From contig OZ025257.1 in the NCBI GenBank assembly GCA_964019135.1, positions 30,521,835 to 30,585,834 on the forward strand: a stretch of 64,000 bases of DNA. Reading direction: 5' to 3'. Source of the stretch: Arenicola marina (Eukaryota; Annelida; Polychaeta; Arenicolidae). The notes below the pieces were generated by a model that made no database searches, was not told the origin of the DNA, and was given only the letters and a program-made list of their open reading frames with translations. Both the position numbers and the translations under genes were made by a program. Below are positions 12,396 through 55,611 of this stretch, in pieces; position 1 is the stretch's first letter, and each line of letters opens with the position of its first letter.

Positions 12396-12714
12396 TTCTT
12401 TAGAACAATAGTGGTCATAACCGAAATACACAATTAAACATATGGCCTCCTAACTCGTTACGTCATTCACAGGGATATCCCCAATTCGTGACGTCATTCA
12501 CAGGGTATTTCCCCGAGAATGGCTCTTCGCGATAAATTAGAAAAAATCAAGAAAAAGGCACCGAGAAAACCTTTAAATGGTTCAGAAAACATTCGTGTAG
12601 ATCATAATTATATCAGAGACCATTATATATAACCAGATTTATTCAAATGTGAACACAAGGCGTAAATTACTGATAATTGGTGTGACATAAGCTGCGCCAA
12701 AAATAATAAATAAA

Positions 12715-15125
12715 ATGTCGTTCATGGACATGGCGGACATACTACTTGGTCTGATTCGTGCGTCAAGGGAAGGCAACTGGCTTCTCCATCTATCTGCTAT
12801 CCAGTTCATGATACCGTGGTGCTTTGCGTATGACAAACAGAACTATGCCAGATACCTTTCTGTCTACTACTGCAAGATGACGAATCTTCCTGAATCTTCC
12901 ATCAAAACATGATGCAGGGGGGTTTCTCAGTCCAACTGAGTGACAAGAATCCGTTTGGGAAGATTCCGGTAGACCAAACTATAGAAGAAACTGTCAACAA
13001 AGACACACAAACAGCAGGTAACCAACTTTAATTCCACTGAACATACCGATATCTTGAAGCGACATTAATGGGTTTGCCTGTAATACCAAATAACATGTAC
13101 TCAATTATCTATTGCTTTTCTCAGTGACTATCTTCCTCGTATATCTTGCAGGTGGCACGAAGGGATTCAGCCTCAACCCTGGTGCAGTGAGTAGATATTA
13201 CATTACAGCTGAATACCGCAGTTCTTGTTTGAAACGGCCCTTTGAAACAACTCAGGAGAATGATTGAAGTAAGGGAAACTAATCTTAGTCATCACGATCT
13301 AACAGCTTCCCGCATTCGAAAAGATGAGGTAGCTGTACAGTCATTGGTGGAGTTGATAGAAAATAACTGGACGGATCCATTCCGTGATGGCCCAGCCGAG
13401 TTGATAAGTATATCAACTGGAGCAACTGCACCACCAGACGTCGCCAATGACCTCCTGCTAGCACAACAGAAGGGAAAAAAACGGTATCTAGAGTTTCAAG
13501 AGCTTCGTTTGGAGCAAGGCACACGGTGGTTCTTCGACCGTCTACCAAGACTGAAGCTAAAGACCTTTGAGGGCATGAAGACGAAGACAAAAAGGAATCA
13601 TCGAGCAAAGAAATTGTGCTGAAATCTGACCGCAAGCTCTTCGGCCACATGGTGTTGGTTGCTTCAAGCAGACAGCTTGATATGAAAGATGTTCTGAAAC
13701 ACCCACTTGGTCCACTCCCATGGTCACTGGCCAATTGTGATGGCACAATAAAAAAGACCAACAAGGCATCCTAGCTTGGCCCGGAAGTTGGAATGCTATG
13801 CTTCTCCTGTGGAAATTCTTCCTCGTCCATCTGCATGCATCATTGATGGCATGAGTATTGTGCAAAAAGTGAAAGGGGACAATCTGACATTTGAAGAACT
13901 ATGTGATCAGCTGCTAGGTGCTGTGTTACGCTTGTCTGCTGGCAGTACTCGTGTGGATGTAGTGTTTGATGTGTATCGGCAGTTGTCGATCAAAGAGGCT
14001 GAACGGACAATGAGGAGGTCAGACCAAGGTATTCGCTTCACCAACATAGTGCCTGGTCACAAGATCCAACAGTGGAGACGTCTACTCTCATGTGGGGTGA
14101 GTAAGATGAGGCTGATTCAGTTCATCGCTGAACAGTGGCAAACACCACAGAGGAGAGAGCAACTTGGTCAGAAGGAAATGTATGTCACTTCAGGCGAACA
14201 ATGCATCAAAATCACCAGTGACCTGGTAACTGACGTGGAGGAGCTGAAAAGTGCACAGGAAGAGGCCGATACTAGAATTCTCCTGCATGCGAAACATGCT
14301 TCAATTCAACTAGCTTCTGCCATCATAATTGCGGAAGATGCAGATATCACAATTCTATGTCTGTCATTCTAGCAGGACATAGAATGCAAACTGTTTGTCA
14401 AGTGTGGAACGGCATCTCGCATCCGATATATTGACATTAGTAAAGTTGCAACATCCATTGGACGTGATATGTGTAAAGCACTGCCCGGCATGCATGCTTA
14501 TACAGGATGCGACACTGTCAGCACGTTCAGTGGCCGTGGTAAACTTGGCGCACTGAAAATCCTCCAATCCAATGCCAAGTTCCAGAAGGCATTCGTTCAG
14601 CTGGGACAGGATTGGTCAATGACAGATGAGCTGTTCAAGGGCTTGGAAGAATTCACATGCCATATGTATGCACACAAGGCTGATATCAGCCAAGTCAATG
14701 AAATGCGCTATGAACTCTTCAGGATAAAGAATGGAAACGTAGAGTCTGGTCAGCTGCCTCCATGCAAAGACAGTCTCCATATGCACAGCATCAGAGCAAA
14801 CTACCAGGCAGCAATATGGCGTCGCTCCCTACAAGCCAATCCTGATGTACCTAGCCCCCTTGGATGCAATGGCTGGGGGTTAGATGATGAAGGCCAACTC
14901 AAGATTAATTGGATGACTGGAGCACCGGCCCCAGATGCCGTTCTCGAGTTTTTGTCCTGTAAGTGCAAGCGAAGCTGTGTCTTGCCAACCTGCCAGTGTA
15001 TGGCTAACGGACTGAAGTGTACCGAAGCCTGTACCATGCAGACATGCGACAATATGAAGGAGGATGAACAGGAACAGGGACTGCAGGAGACAGATGATGA
15101 TGATAGTGACAGTGATGAATATTGA
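12715..15125 (+). pseudogene. broken FEN/XPG-like nuclease with Cys-rich C-terminus (multicopy family)
   Basis: One protein family runs through several frames. 12715-12905 encodes MDMADILLGLIRASREGNW...; 12912-13017 and 13152-13240 read MQGGFSVQ..., TKGFSLNPGAVSRYYIT; then 13242-13565, 13565-13760 (WSLANCDG) and 13776-15125. Breaks: frameshifts near 12905, 13235, 13565-13615 and 13764, and an in-frame TAG at 14370. The part from 13776 has FEN-type acidic positions: D at 13845 (IIDGM), D at 13968 (VVFDVY), E/E/D at 14259-14270 (QEEAD), D/D at 14337-14345 (EDAD), and TGCD...GRGK at 14505-14540 like a helix-3-turn-helix. A Cys-rich CKCKRSC...CQC block (14958-15053) follows, then an acidic tail. 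I recall related unnamed proteins as multicopy in fish, cnidarians and molluscs. Nuclease fold is inferred. Confidence 0.7.
13018..13151 (+). other. GT-AG intron inside the FEN-like pseudogene
   Basis: acagcag|gtaacc ... cttgcag|gtggca splits a Gly codon in phase 1. Joining the flanks gives a continuous TAGGTKGFSL reading, the expected family sequence. This copy was therefore an intron-bearing gene and not a processed copy. Confidence 0.6.
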
Positions 15126-18102
15126 AATATTGTATTAATGCTCTATGTACTTTAAGTTTGTGCATTGAATAACCATGCAATCAAACACGTAATGCATGGT
15201 AAGTGTGCGTGTGTTGTGTAAGTGTAAGTGTGTTGATGACAAAGTATGATAAGGTTTAGCAACCTAGATCAGTCTGAGCCAATACTGTACATGTTACATA
15301 CCTGACTTACTGAATAGTTGAATGTAGGGTTCTGTTATGCATAAGTGGGCATAATGGACAAAATAAAAATACATTGTGCGGAATTTGAGGTAACATTATG
15401 CATTCTGTTCTGATATGAATATAAACCTTTTCGCATGCACTGACTCGATCTTCAAAGATCGTCATACGAACCAATAGATGGATATTATTTTTACTATAAC
15501 GCAATAAATAAGTTTCTCAGATATAATTTATGCCTTGCGTATGTGCCAATTAGCATCATATGATTCACAAGTAGCACTATATTTGTTCTGGGGGTGGCAT
15601 GCAAAATTTAAGTTTTTTGGTCGGTGTGACAAAGGCCGAATTTCAGTGATTTTCAGAGAGACACCCCCTATGCAATAAAAGTTGTCTACTGATATTATAT
15701 TACCCCTCAGAAATGTCCATCATGCTGTTTTGAGGTCCAGATACATATAGCTATCAGAAAATCATAAAAAAAGTCTGGTGCCCTCTGATGGTACCAATTG
15801 GTGTTTTTTCCATGATCAGCTCACGGACTAATTGTGAAATAACCTTTTCAAGCTTCAGGACGTGTTTCTCGGGAAATTTGCACGGCTAACTATGTTTTTC
15901 TTCATTTTTATTACAAGAACAATGGTTTTTAAAAGTGGTTTGGTAGATCTATCCAGATTTTCATTTTATAAATTATAGCAAATTTTTTGAAGGTGGTGAT
16001 TTCAAATTTTGGCAAAAACTGTCCTGATTTTGTATAATAGCACGTTATTATTACCATTCTGTTATTTTTTGTGGCTAGTATTTACATTTTTGAATATCAT
16101 TCCTGTATTGCACTAGGTTTAAGCTTTCCAAAGAGCTATTATTGATGCTACTGACTTAATATTGAGCTGAATTGTAGCAAAATTGCATATTCGTGGTAAG
16201 GTGTCAAGTTTTGGTCATTTTGTAAAATGGGGGTTTACTTGGAAAATAGAGAATACTTGTTAAACGGGACGGTGAAGTATCCTAAAAATTCACCAGAAGG
16301 TGTGTAATTGAGTATACTTTCATAAAATAATCACAAATACAGAGTTCTTTTACCTTGCTATTGTGGGTAGCTTACCTAATGTATGTACGGGACTTGGTCA
16401 GAATTGACAAGGCTGGTCAGAATCGACAACCACACACGTCTATTGTTTCAAGTTAGCATCTCAAAGCAAAAGCAATGTTTGTAGCTTCAATGTTCATATA
16501 TATGAGAGGAACTATAAACGCATGTAAGCTTAATTCAAGTTACGGCTTGAAATTGACACAAACTAATCCCCTTACCCAAACTACCAGCAATACTATCGCC
16601 CACAGACAAGACAGATGACAAGGTAAACAGTTCTATGTAAGCGGTGCCCGACCCCCCCCCCCCCCCCTGTGTCAGTCGATCTGCGGCGCCTGTGGCGATG
16701 GCCATAGCGAAACTTGCCTGCTTCGTTTGCGTGAAACTCATAATGTTGGCACCGTGTGAATTCTTTTGACAACAGGATTGTGAGTGCGCCAAATTGGCTT
16801 GTCAATGAAATATTTTGTCAAATTAGAAAACGAGGCGGCTGTAAAGTCTCGTTCGCTTAGACTTCCGGTTTACTCATTTTGGGGACAAACAAACGAAGCA
16901 CGTGTTCGGAACGAGTTTAGAATCTCTGCGCACACTGGTATCCTGAGTATCTATGACGTAGACGTGACGTGTATGTTACGTAAAGAGAGAGACTGGGAAC
17001 CAGACTACCTGCGCAAAAACCAAGCGCCGAGGGGTGGGTCCATTGCGGAAGGCCTAGCGCTATGATTAAGAATATTTAAGAAATATAGCTTCACAAAAAG
17101 GATAGATGACATATTTGTTATTCGTTTGTGCCATCACAATGACGAATATTTGTTACGACGGGACAATACGACTGAGAAACTAACGTTGTTTTTGCGTTTC
17201 CTACGAAAACGAGGCACTATGACGTCACACGGATTCTCCCCGGTGACAACGTTGGTGCAACGCTTCAAACAGAAAACTTACAAAAATGAAGAAACTTGGT
17301 CTTTTCGTGATCCGAAAGTGATGCGAAAACATCCAACTGGTCTTATTTTATGTTTACCATGTGGTTTAATGACGCACCCGTGTGTTGTTACTCCATGCAC
17401 TGCACATCTTGACAGCGGAATGGTTAAGTCGATCACTTGCTCTCGCCATTTTTGTTACCGCGGAGGCACGCGAAACTCTGTGACGTCACTCGCTGTTTGG
17501 TGAACTTGCGAAAACCCGGGTGCAGGGCTAAATTTAGAACGTTATTTTTAGCTTTCGAGTGTTTTGAAGACGGATTTTTCCTTGTATATTCCCAAAGTTC
17601 TGCGCTTCATCGCCTCCAAATATTTTAACATATATCTCCCATAGTCATGTTTAGTGAACTGGTACTCATAGTCTTTAGAATAAACCTGGAAAGAAATTGA
17701 CTTATAACTGCCTATACTTCAACATGGAGCACGTGTGTTTGTTTGTCCCCAAAACTGAAGTCTCGCGGCCCGATCGCGAGAACTGTATAGCCCTATAGTT
17801 TCCGTGCCGACTGTAGATGCGCTCCTGAGGCTCCAGTCAAATTCACTGTCAGGCAAATAAACGAGGCATTTCTCTTTCCCATTTTTATACTATATTTTTT
17901 AACTGAAGTCTGAACCCTAATCAAATGATATCTTCTTACAAGAATTTGAGTGCGCGAATGAAGCCTTACAATTGCTACGTGATGGAGCATATATCGCTAT
18001 GACAACGCACGCACGATTTCCGCTCGAGCATGTGCTCATGTTTACATACGGGCGATCGTAATTTATGCGGAAGCCTCGATGTGGATTTAACATCGTCCAA
18101 AT
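15126..18102. other. intergenic DNA, no gene recognised
   Basis: AT-rich 3' flank of the pseudogene, a poly-C tract at 16653-16667, then mixed sequence leading to the ZNF236 promoter. Short frames here have no recognisable domains. Confidence 0.5.
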
Positions 18103-18115
18103 CACCGCCATTTTG
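18103..18115 (-). promoter_or_regulatory. YY1-like initiator motif upstream of the ZNF236 start codon
   Basis: The plus strand reads CACCGCCATTTTG, the reverse complement of an AAnATGGCGG-type YY1 site. Such sites commonly sit just downstream of transcription starts in animal promoters. It lies about 20 bases before the proposed ATG, implying a very short 5' UTR. Motif seen; promoter role inferred. Confidence 0.45.
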
Positions 18116-18134
18116 TTCTGTGGAGAGAAAGAAA

Positions 18135-48969
<30,835 letters not shown>

Positions 48970-48974
48970 GTGAG

Positions 48975-50408
48975 TCATTGCACCCCTAGCCCCTCATTAC
49001 ACCTCTAGCCCCTCATTACACCTCTAGCACCTCATTACACCTCTAGCACCTCATTACACCCCTAGCCCCTCATTACACCTCTAGCCCCTCATTGCACCCC
49101 GAGCCCCTCATTACACCCCTAGCCCCTCATTACACCTCTAGCACCTCATTACACCTCTAGCACCTCATTGCACCCCGAGCCCCTCATTACACCTCTAGCC
49201 CCTCATTACACCCCTAGCCCCTCATTACACCTCTAGCACCTCATTACACCCCTAGCCCCTCATTACACCTCTAGCCCCTCATTACACCTCTAGCCCCTCA
49301 TTACACCTCTAGCCCCTCATTACACCTCTAGCCCCTCATTACACCTCTAGCCCCTCATTACACCCCGAGCCCCTCATTACACCTCTAGCCCCTCATTACA
49401 CCTCTAGCACCTCATTACACCCCTAGCCCCTCATTACACCTCTAGCCCCTCATTGCACCCCGAGCCCCTCATTACACCTCTAGCCCCTCATTACACCTCT
49501 AGCCCCTCATTACACCTCTAGCCCCTCATTACACCTCTAGCCCCTCATTACACCCCGAGCCCCTCATTACACCTCTAGCCCCTCATTACACCTCTAGCCC
49601 CTCATTACACCTCTAGCCCCTCATTACACCTCTAGCCCCTCATTACACCCCTAGCCCCTCATTACACCTCTAGCACCTCATTACACCCCTAGCCCCTCAT
49701 TACACCTCTAGCCCCTCATTGCACCCCGAGCCCCTCATTACACCTCTAGCCCCTCATTACACCTCTAGCCCCTCATTACACCTCTAGCCCCTCATTACAC
49801 CTCTAGCCCCTCATTACACCTCTAGCACCTCATTACACCTCTAGCCCCTCATTACACTTCTAGCCCCTCATTACACCTCTAGCCCCTCATTACACCTCTA
49901 GCACTTAATTACACCTCTAGCCCCTCATTACACCTCTCGCACCTCATTACACCTCTAGCCCCTCATTACACCTCTAGCACCTCATTACCCCTCTAGCCCC
50001 TCATTACACTTCTAGCCCCTCATTACACCTCTAGCCCCTCATTACACCTCTAGCACCTCATTACACCTCTAGCACCTCATTACACCTCTAGCACCTCATT
50101 ACACCTCTAGCCCCTCATTACACCTCTAGCACCTCATTAGACCTCTAGCACCTCATTACACCTCTAGCACCTCATGACACCTCTAGCACCTTATTACACT
50201 TAATTACATCTCTAGCACCTCATTACACCTCTAGCACCTCATCACACCTCTAGCACCTCATTACACCTCTAGCACCTCATTACACCTCTAGCCCCTCATT
50301 ACACCTCTAGCCCCTCATTACACCTCAGTACACCTCATTACACCTCTAGCACCTCATTACACTTCATTACACCTCTGGCACCTCATTACACCTTATTACA
50401 CCTCTAGC
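48975..50408 (+). repeat. 19-bp minisatellite starting at the exon 27 donor, about 75 copies
   Basis: Unit cctcattacacctctagcc, starting about six bases after atg|gtgagt. Each unit ends in ctctag after a pyrimidine-rich run, resembling a weak 3' splice site. Confidence 0.92.
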
Positions 50409-50659
50409 TGGGCCTTAGGCAATAAGCCTGACCTCAAGCTCTATGATGACCCGCGCCCCTGCAACTAGACCAATCCTGAGACCGGGGCGGGTTAGCGGGG
50501 CCTTAGGCAATAGGCCTGACCTCAATCTGTACCAGCCCGCCATGGTCAGTATCCGCCTCGCGACCAGAGGCCGAGGGCCGACCAAGCGTTATGAATATTA
50601 TGAATTGTAACTCAAATTCAAGTTCACCTCCTATGTTTTTTATGTTGCCTCCCAGCTTC

Positions 50660-51090
50660 TTTGGTTTGGCGTACCGTGGCATACCGTAGCGTACCGTGGC
50701 ATATGTAGCGTACCGTAGCGTACCCTGGCGTACCGTAGCGTACCGTGGCATACCGTAGCGTACCGTGGCATACCGTAGCGTACCGTGGCATACCGTAGCG
50801 TACCTTGGCATACCGCGGCGTACCCTGGCGTACCGTAGCGTACCGTGGCATACCGTAGCGTACCGCGGCATACCGTAGCGTACCCTGGCGTACCGTAGCG
50901 TACCGTGGCATAGCGTAGCGTACCGTGGGGTACCCTGGCGTACCGTACCGTACCGTGGCATAGCGTAGCGTACCGTGACATAGCGTATCGTACCGCGGCA
51001 TATCGTAGCGTACCCTGGCATACCGTAGCGTACCGTGGCATACCGTAGCGTACCCTGGCGTACCGTAGCGTACCCTGGCGTACCGTAGCA
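50660..51090 (+). repeat. 10/20-bp gtaccgtagc-gtaccgtggca minisatellite
   Basis: Alternating gtaccgtagc / gtaccgtggc / ataccgtagc decamers, about 43 of them. Same core as the 53.7-54.4 kb array. Confidence 0.92.
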
Positions 51091-51095
51091 TAACC

Positions 51096-53668
51096 TGATA
51101 GCAGTGTCACTGTGTTATATCAGACCTGGGGTGTCACAAGCCCGGTGATTGTATGGTACGCTCGTTTCCTGGGGTTATTACTTCCATCTGCAGGAAACGC
51201 GGCTCGCGCAGTTGAAGGGGTGGGGGGGGGGGCGGTCCGTGTCGGTCATAACGGTCTGTCTGGTGGTGTGTTGACTCGCAAGGTGGAGCCACGCGCCTCG
51301 TTGTACTGAGGCCATCTGGCGAGCGCAGCGGTGAAAAACACGCCGTGCTGCCACCTGGTGAGTTCCGAAGGCGTTTTCTGCCTTGAACCTACGGTACACT
51401 TTTCTGCCTGACTCCCTGGGCTGCGTATCGCAGCGAGATCTGCACAAAACGTTCGCTGGTGATTTGTCAAAAACTGGTGAAGGACGTAAACTATTGCAGA
51501 CAGGAAGTGGCGTAAAATGCGCGTCGAGCGAGTGTTCCCGCGCCATAATATTAAACTCCGGACAGCGATTCTTCCCAAACCCGTCAATATCGACGAACAA
51601 TACTTATCCGACATTTATCAATATTTTTTACACTAATTAGATTGTGCTACTATTTCCAAATTATGGTTAATTATCTAGTAGATATGCCCGCAACAAATGA
51701 CTTGGGAAGGGACATAGTTTGCTGTGAATGGCGTTGAATAGCGTGTATGGTTGACTGGCCGCCGTCCGGCATTCTACCCCAGCGACGTGCTGGTCGCACC
51801 GTGACGCCACTCTGTTGTAGGTGTGTGTTCACCCCGCAGGACAAGGGCCTGGGGCGTCCCCCCCCCCCCTTACCCCCCCTCGGCACTCACCTCCTCACCA
51901 CGTGCGTTACAGATCTTAATGACATTTATAAACAAACTGAGCGACCAGTCATAACATGGAGCCATCTCCCTCCTCCCCCCCTCCCGGACACCAAAAATGG
52001 AGCACCCCCCTGGGTCATAAAGCCCCTCCCCTCACCCTCGTTGGCTCCATGTCGGCACTGCTGGGTGGGCAGGTGAGGGTGGAGGATGGGGGTAGGGGGT
52101 GGGGCAACTGGGAGGTGTCGGGGCGAGGGAAATGGAAAATTGATTCTCTGGCAGCCGGTTTCTCAGATGTCCGAGGCCGAGTGGTGGTCTGGGGCGAATC
52201 ACTGTCTGGCCGTATTGGTCGGGACAGACACGACAACACTTTGGTTTTAATGGAATATTTCAGCGGAGATTCCCGTTTTGACGGGGATTGCATGATTGGG
52301 CCATTCGATGGTTCATCAAAGGGGGGGGGGTGCCATTGGGGAGGAAGGGAGGGGCGCACCCACGCAGGCTTTCCCCTCTACATGTATTAAGAGGTTTCTT
52401 CGGACACGCACCGCTGCTGTCTACTCTCTGGGCCCCTACCCCCCCCCCCCCCTTTCACCCCTACTTTCTCCCCTGATAACCTATCTATGTCCTACTCAAC
52501 GAAACTCGCTCCCGCCAACACCCCCCCCCCACCACCCTACCCTTACGGCATGTGATGGGCCACACCACACCCCAGCCCCAACCCCCAATACTGACGCCCA
52601 CCCCCGACCCTAACCCTAACCCTGAGCGCGACCCCGACCCCAATCCCTGTCAAGATATCAACGACTTGCTAATGTGCTGTCGGACAGCCGATGAACCGAC
52701 TGGGGTAGGGCCAAGTGGGTGATGGGGGTGGGTGGTTGACTACGCTGTCGCCGTCGGGATTTTGCGCTGGGTTTTAAGGCTTTGCATGGCATGTGACGTC
52801 GCATGCAGCTGTCAGGGCTGTGACGACCCGGGCCGGGCGGCCGGCTGACGGGCCAAAGTGGCACCTCGACAGGGCTAATAGACGGCCGGGTCAGACTGGA
52901 CGGGCGGGCGGGTCCGACCGGGGAGGGGGGGGGTGAGGTCGGGCCGGCGGGTCCCGACCGGGCGAGCGGGTCAGCCCGGAGGGGGGAGGAGGGTTAGGCC
53001 GGGCGAGCGGGTCAGGCAAGAGGGGGATGGGGGGCAGGGCTGAGCCGGGGGTCAAGGAGGCGGGGGGGCATCAGGCCGGGCGGGTCAGCCGGGGGGTGGT
53101 GGGGCTGAGCATGCCCAGCGATGGGGTAGACAGTTGCTCCCACCACCCTCAGTGCATCACTCCGTCCATCGGACCTCACTCTCCATGTGTCAGTTATGAT
53201 GGCTCATCAGCTCCCTGCTTGGTGGTGACCACGGGAGCCCGCCCCCACCCACCCCCCACCTCCCACCCCCCACCCCCCGTGACTGCCGGATTGCAGCACT
53301 AGCACTGAAGGGGATTCGCTCCCGTCCACCCCCCTCCCCCCAGTCCGCCTGACGAGCCCCCTCGCCAGAAGCCCCTCCTGTCCGTCCGCCGGGGGTCACT
53401 AATGACGTGTCTTCTCGCGTCTTCTCGCGTCTTCTCGCCGAGGACGCACGACGTATCGCGGCGCTGTCGTCACTTGTTATCAGCCTGCCCCGCCTACACC
53501 CCCGCCTACACCCCCGCCCTCTAAAGGATACCTATTTTTGTGTCTGCTCCACTTGTTTGGGCAGTAGTTTTTGGTTTGGGAGGACTTTGAAGCAATAAAA
53601 CAGTCTCCCATCTCCCCTCATATCTCCCTTTTCGTTATATCAACTTCTGCAACATTGTGTGCCTACAA
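51096..53668. other. putative intron 27, no exon recognised
   Basis: Mixed sequence with C- and G-tracts (51860, 52318, 52440, 52920-53110). No C2H2-coding exon seen. Confidence 0.45.
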
Positions 53669-53669
53669 G

Positions 53670-54450
53670 GACCAATGTCCGCCGTGGCGTACCGTTGGTG
53701 GCGTACTTTGGCGTACCACGCGTGGCGTACCGCGCGTGGCGTACCGTGTGCCTACAAGGACCTACAGTGGTCCTTGTAGGCACACGGTACGCCACGGTGC
53801 GCCACCCACGGACATTGGTCCTTTTAGGCACACGGTACGCCATGCACCGTACCATACGTGGCGTACCGTGTGCCTACAAGGACCAATGTCCGCCGTGGCG
53901 TACCGTGCGCGGCGTACCGTGTGCCTACAAGGACTAATGTCCGCCGTGGCGTACCGTGCGTGGCGTACCGTGTGCCTACAAGGACCGATGTCTGCCGTGG
54001 CGTACCGTGCGCGGCGTACCGTGTGCCTACAAGGACTAATGTCCGCCGTGGCGTACCGTGCGTGGCGTACCGTGTGCCTACAAGGACCAATGTCCGCCGT
54101 GGCGTACCGTGCGCGGCGTACCGTGTGCCTACAAGGACTAATGTCCGCCGTGGCGTACCGTGCGTGGCGTACCGTGTGCCTACAAGGACCAATGTCTGCC
54201 GTGGCGTACCGTGCGCGGCGTACCGTGTGCCTACAAGGACCAATGTCCAATGTGGCGTACCGCGCGTGGCGTACCGTGTGCCTGCAAGGACCAATGTCCG
54301 CCGTGGCGTACCGTAGCGTACAATGGCGTACCGTAGCGTACAATGGCGTACCGTAGCGTACCCTGGCGTACCCTAGTGTAGCGTACCGTGGCATACCGTA
54401 GCGTTCCCTGGCATACCGTGGCGTACCGTGGCGTACCGTGGCGTGGCGTG
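53670..54450. repeat. gtaccgtg / tacaaggaccaatgtc array with an internal inverted segment
   Basis: About 48-bp units: gtgtgcctacaaggac(c/t), aatgtccgccgtgg, cgtaccgtgcg. Around 53744-53860 part of the array is reversed, giving an inverted repeat cgtgtgcctacaaggac / gtccttgtaggcacacg with a short loop. Confidence 0.9.
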
Positions 54451-55611
54451 GTCCGGGTCATCCCTCAACGTCTCCGGGCTCCTAGTTACAGTTGACGTGC
54501 CATGTAAGTGATAACACAGCTTCATCAATTCCCCTCCTCCGCCCCTTCCTGTCTATTCCAACTCCCGACGTGCCGCCTCGTGGTGAACACTCCGTGCCAT
54601 GCTCTCCCACTCCGCTCCCTCCTCGTCCTCTTTCTCAGTCCATGTCTGTTATCGCCCCAGCCACTGTGGATGCGGAGCGCGTTGCTTTCAGCGAGTTGTC
54701 TGTTTCAGTCTCCGCCGCTGTCTGTGTGTCTGTCTGTCTCCGTCTGTCTGTCTGTGTGTCTGTCCGCGACGCACAGAATCTTCCGGTTTTTATGGTGGTC
54801 CGATTGATGGCCTGCGGCACAGTATGCATCCCGCGGCCCCGGGTAGTCATGGCTAGATCAGATGCAGGTGAGGCCATGTGGGGGGTGGGGGGGGGTTGGC
54901 TGGGCTGATGGATGAGGAAGGTGATACACAATCGCTCGCAGATGATCGCTGGCGTGCATGTGGGGGTGCCTCTGGAGGTGGGGGGAGACCCACATTTACC
55001 CCCCCCCCCCAATCCCCCGGTCAGGGTCTGGGGGATACCCCCGCCCCGTTAACATACCATTGCCATACATACACCTGACAGCAATAGTCCCAGCACGAGA
55101 AAGCGCCCGTCACAGTCAAGGAAGAAACCGAAAGAACAAACTTAAGAGAGAAAACTTGTTCCGGCCGCAGATCAGCCCCTGGCCCAGGAACTAATTACCT
55201 CTACAGAAAAGTGGTGTTTGGTTTCCATTTGATCAGTGATGAAAATGTTAGGTTGATGGATAGTCTTCCTGTGTGACCGGCCCAGGCGGGGTAATTTGGC
55301 GGCGACAGTGAGGGATGAGTCCCCTTCTGGCCGCATCGGGCCCGGTGCTGATTGCCAAGTGATGGAGCAATCACTACAGTCAGACTGATCGCTGCGGCTG
55401 GGTAGTGTCGGCAGCCGGCCTCACCCAGTCACCCGCCCACCCACCCCACGGCCATGCATGTGGCGGACGGGGGGCGGGGGCGCGGGCGGGAGGTGGGGGG
55501 GGGGCAACGGGGTCGGGAGGAGGTTGGGGTGATCGATTCTGTCCGATGGTCATCTCATTCAGTGTTAAAGTCTGGCTGATTCTTTGAGCGTATTGTTGTG
55601 GTACATGGGAG
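54451..55611. other. putative intron 27, no exon recognised
   Basis: tctgtctg simple run at 54710-54765 and G-rich patches at 54880 and 55470-55510. Confidence 0.45.

Noticed and set aside
51800..51860. ttgtag and cccgcag sites as acceptors for the missing finger
   Set aside because: The following sequence runs into poly-C and gives no second cysteine or His pair.
52603..52624. Telomere-like ccctaaccctaaccct
   Set aside because: Only about two to three copies within C-rich sequence; too short to call an interstitial telomere.
55091..55275. Open stretch (QHEKAPVTVKEETERTNLRE) after an acag as a possible next exon
   Set aside because: Does not continue the C2H2 finger left open by exon 27, and no clear donor supports it.
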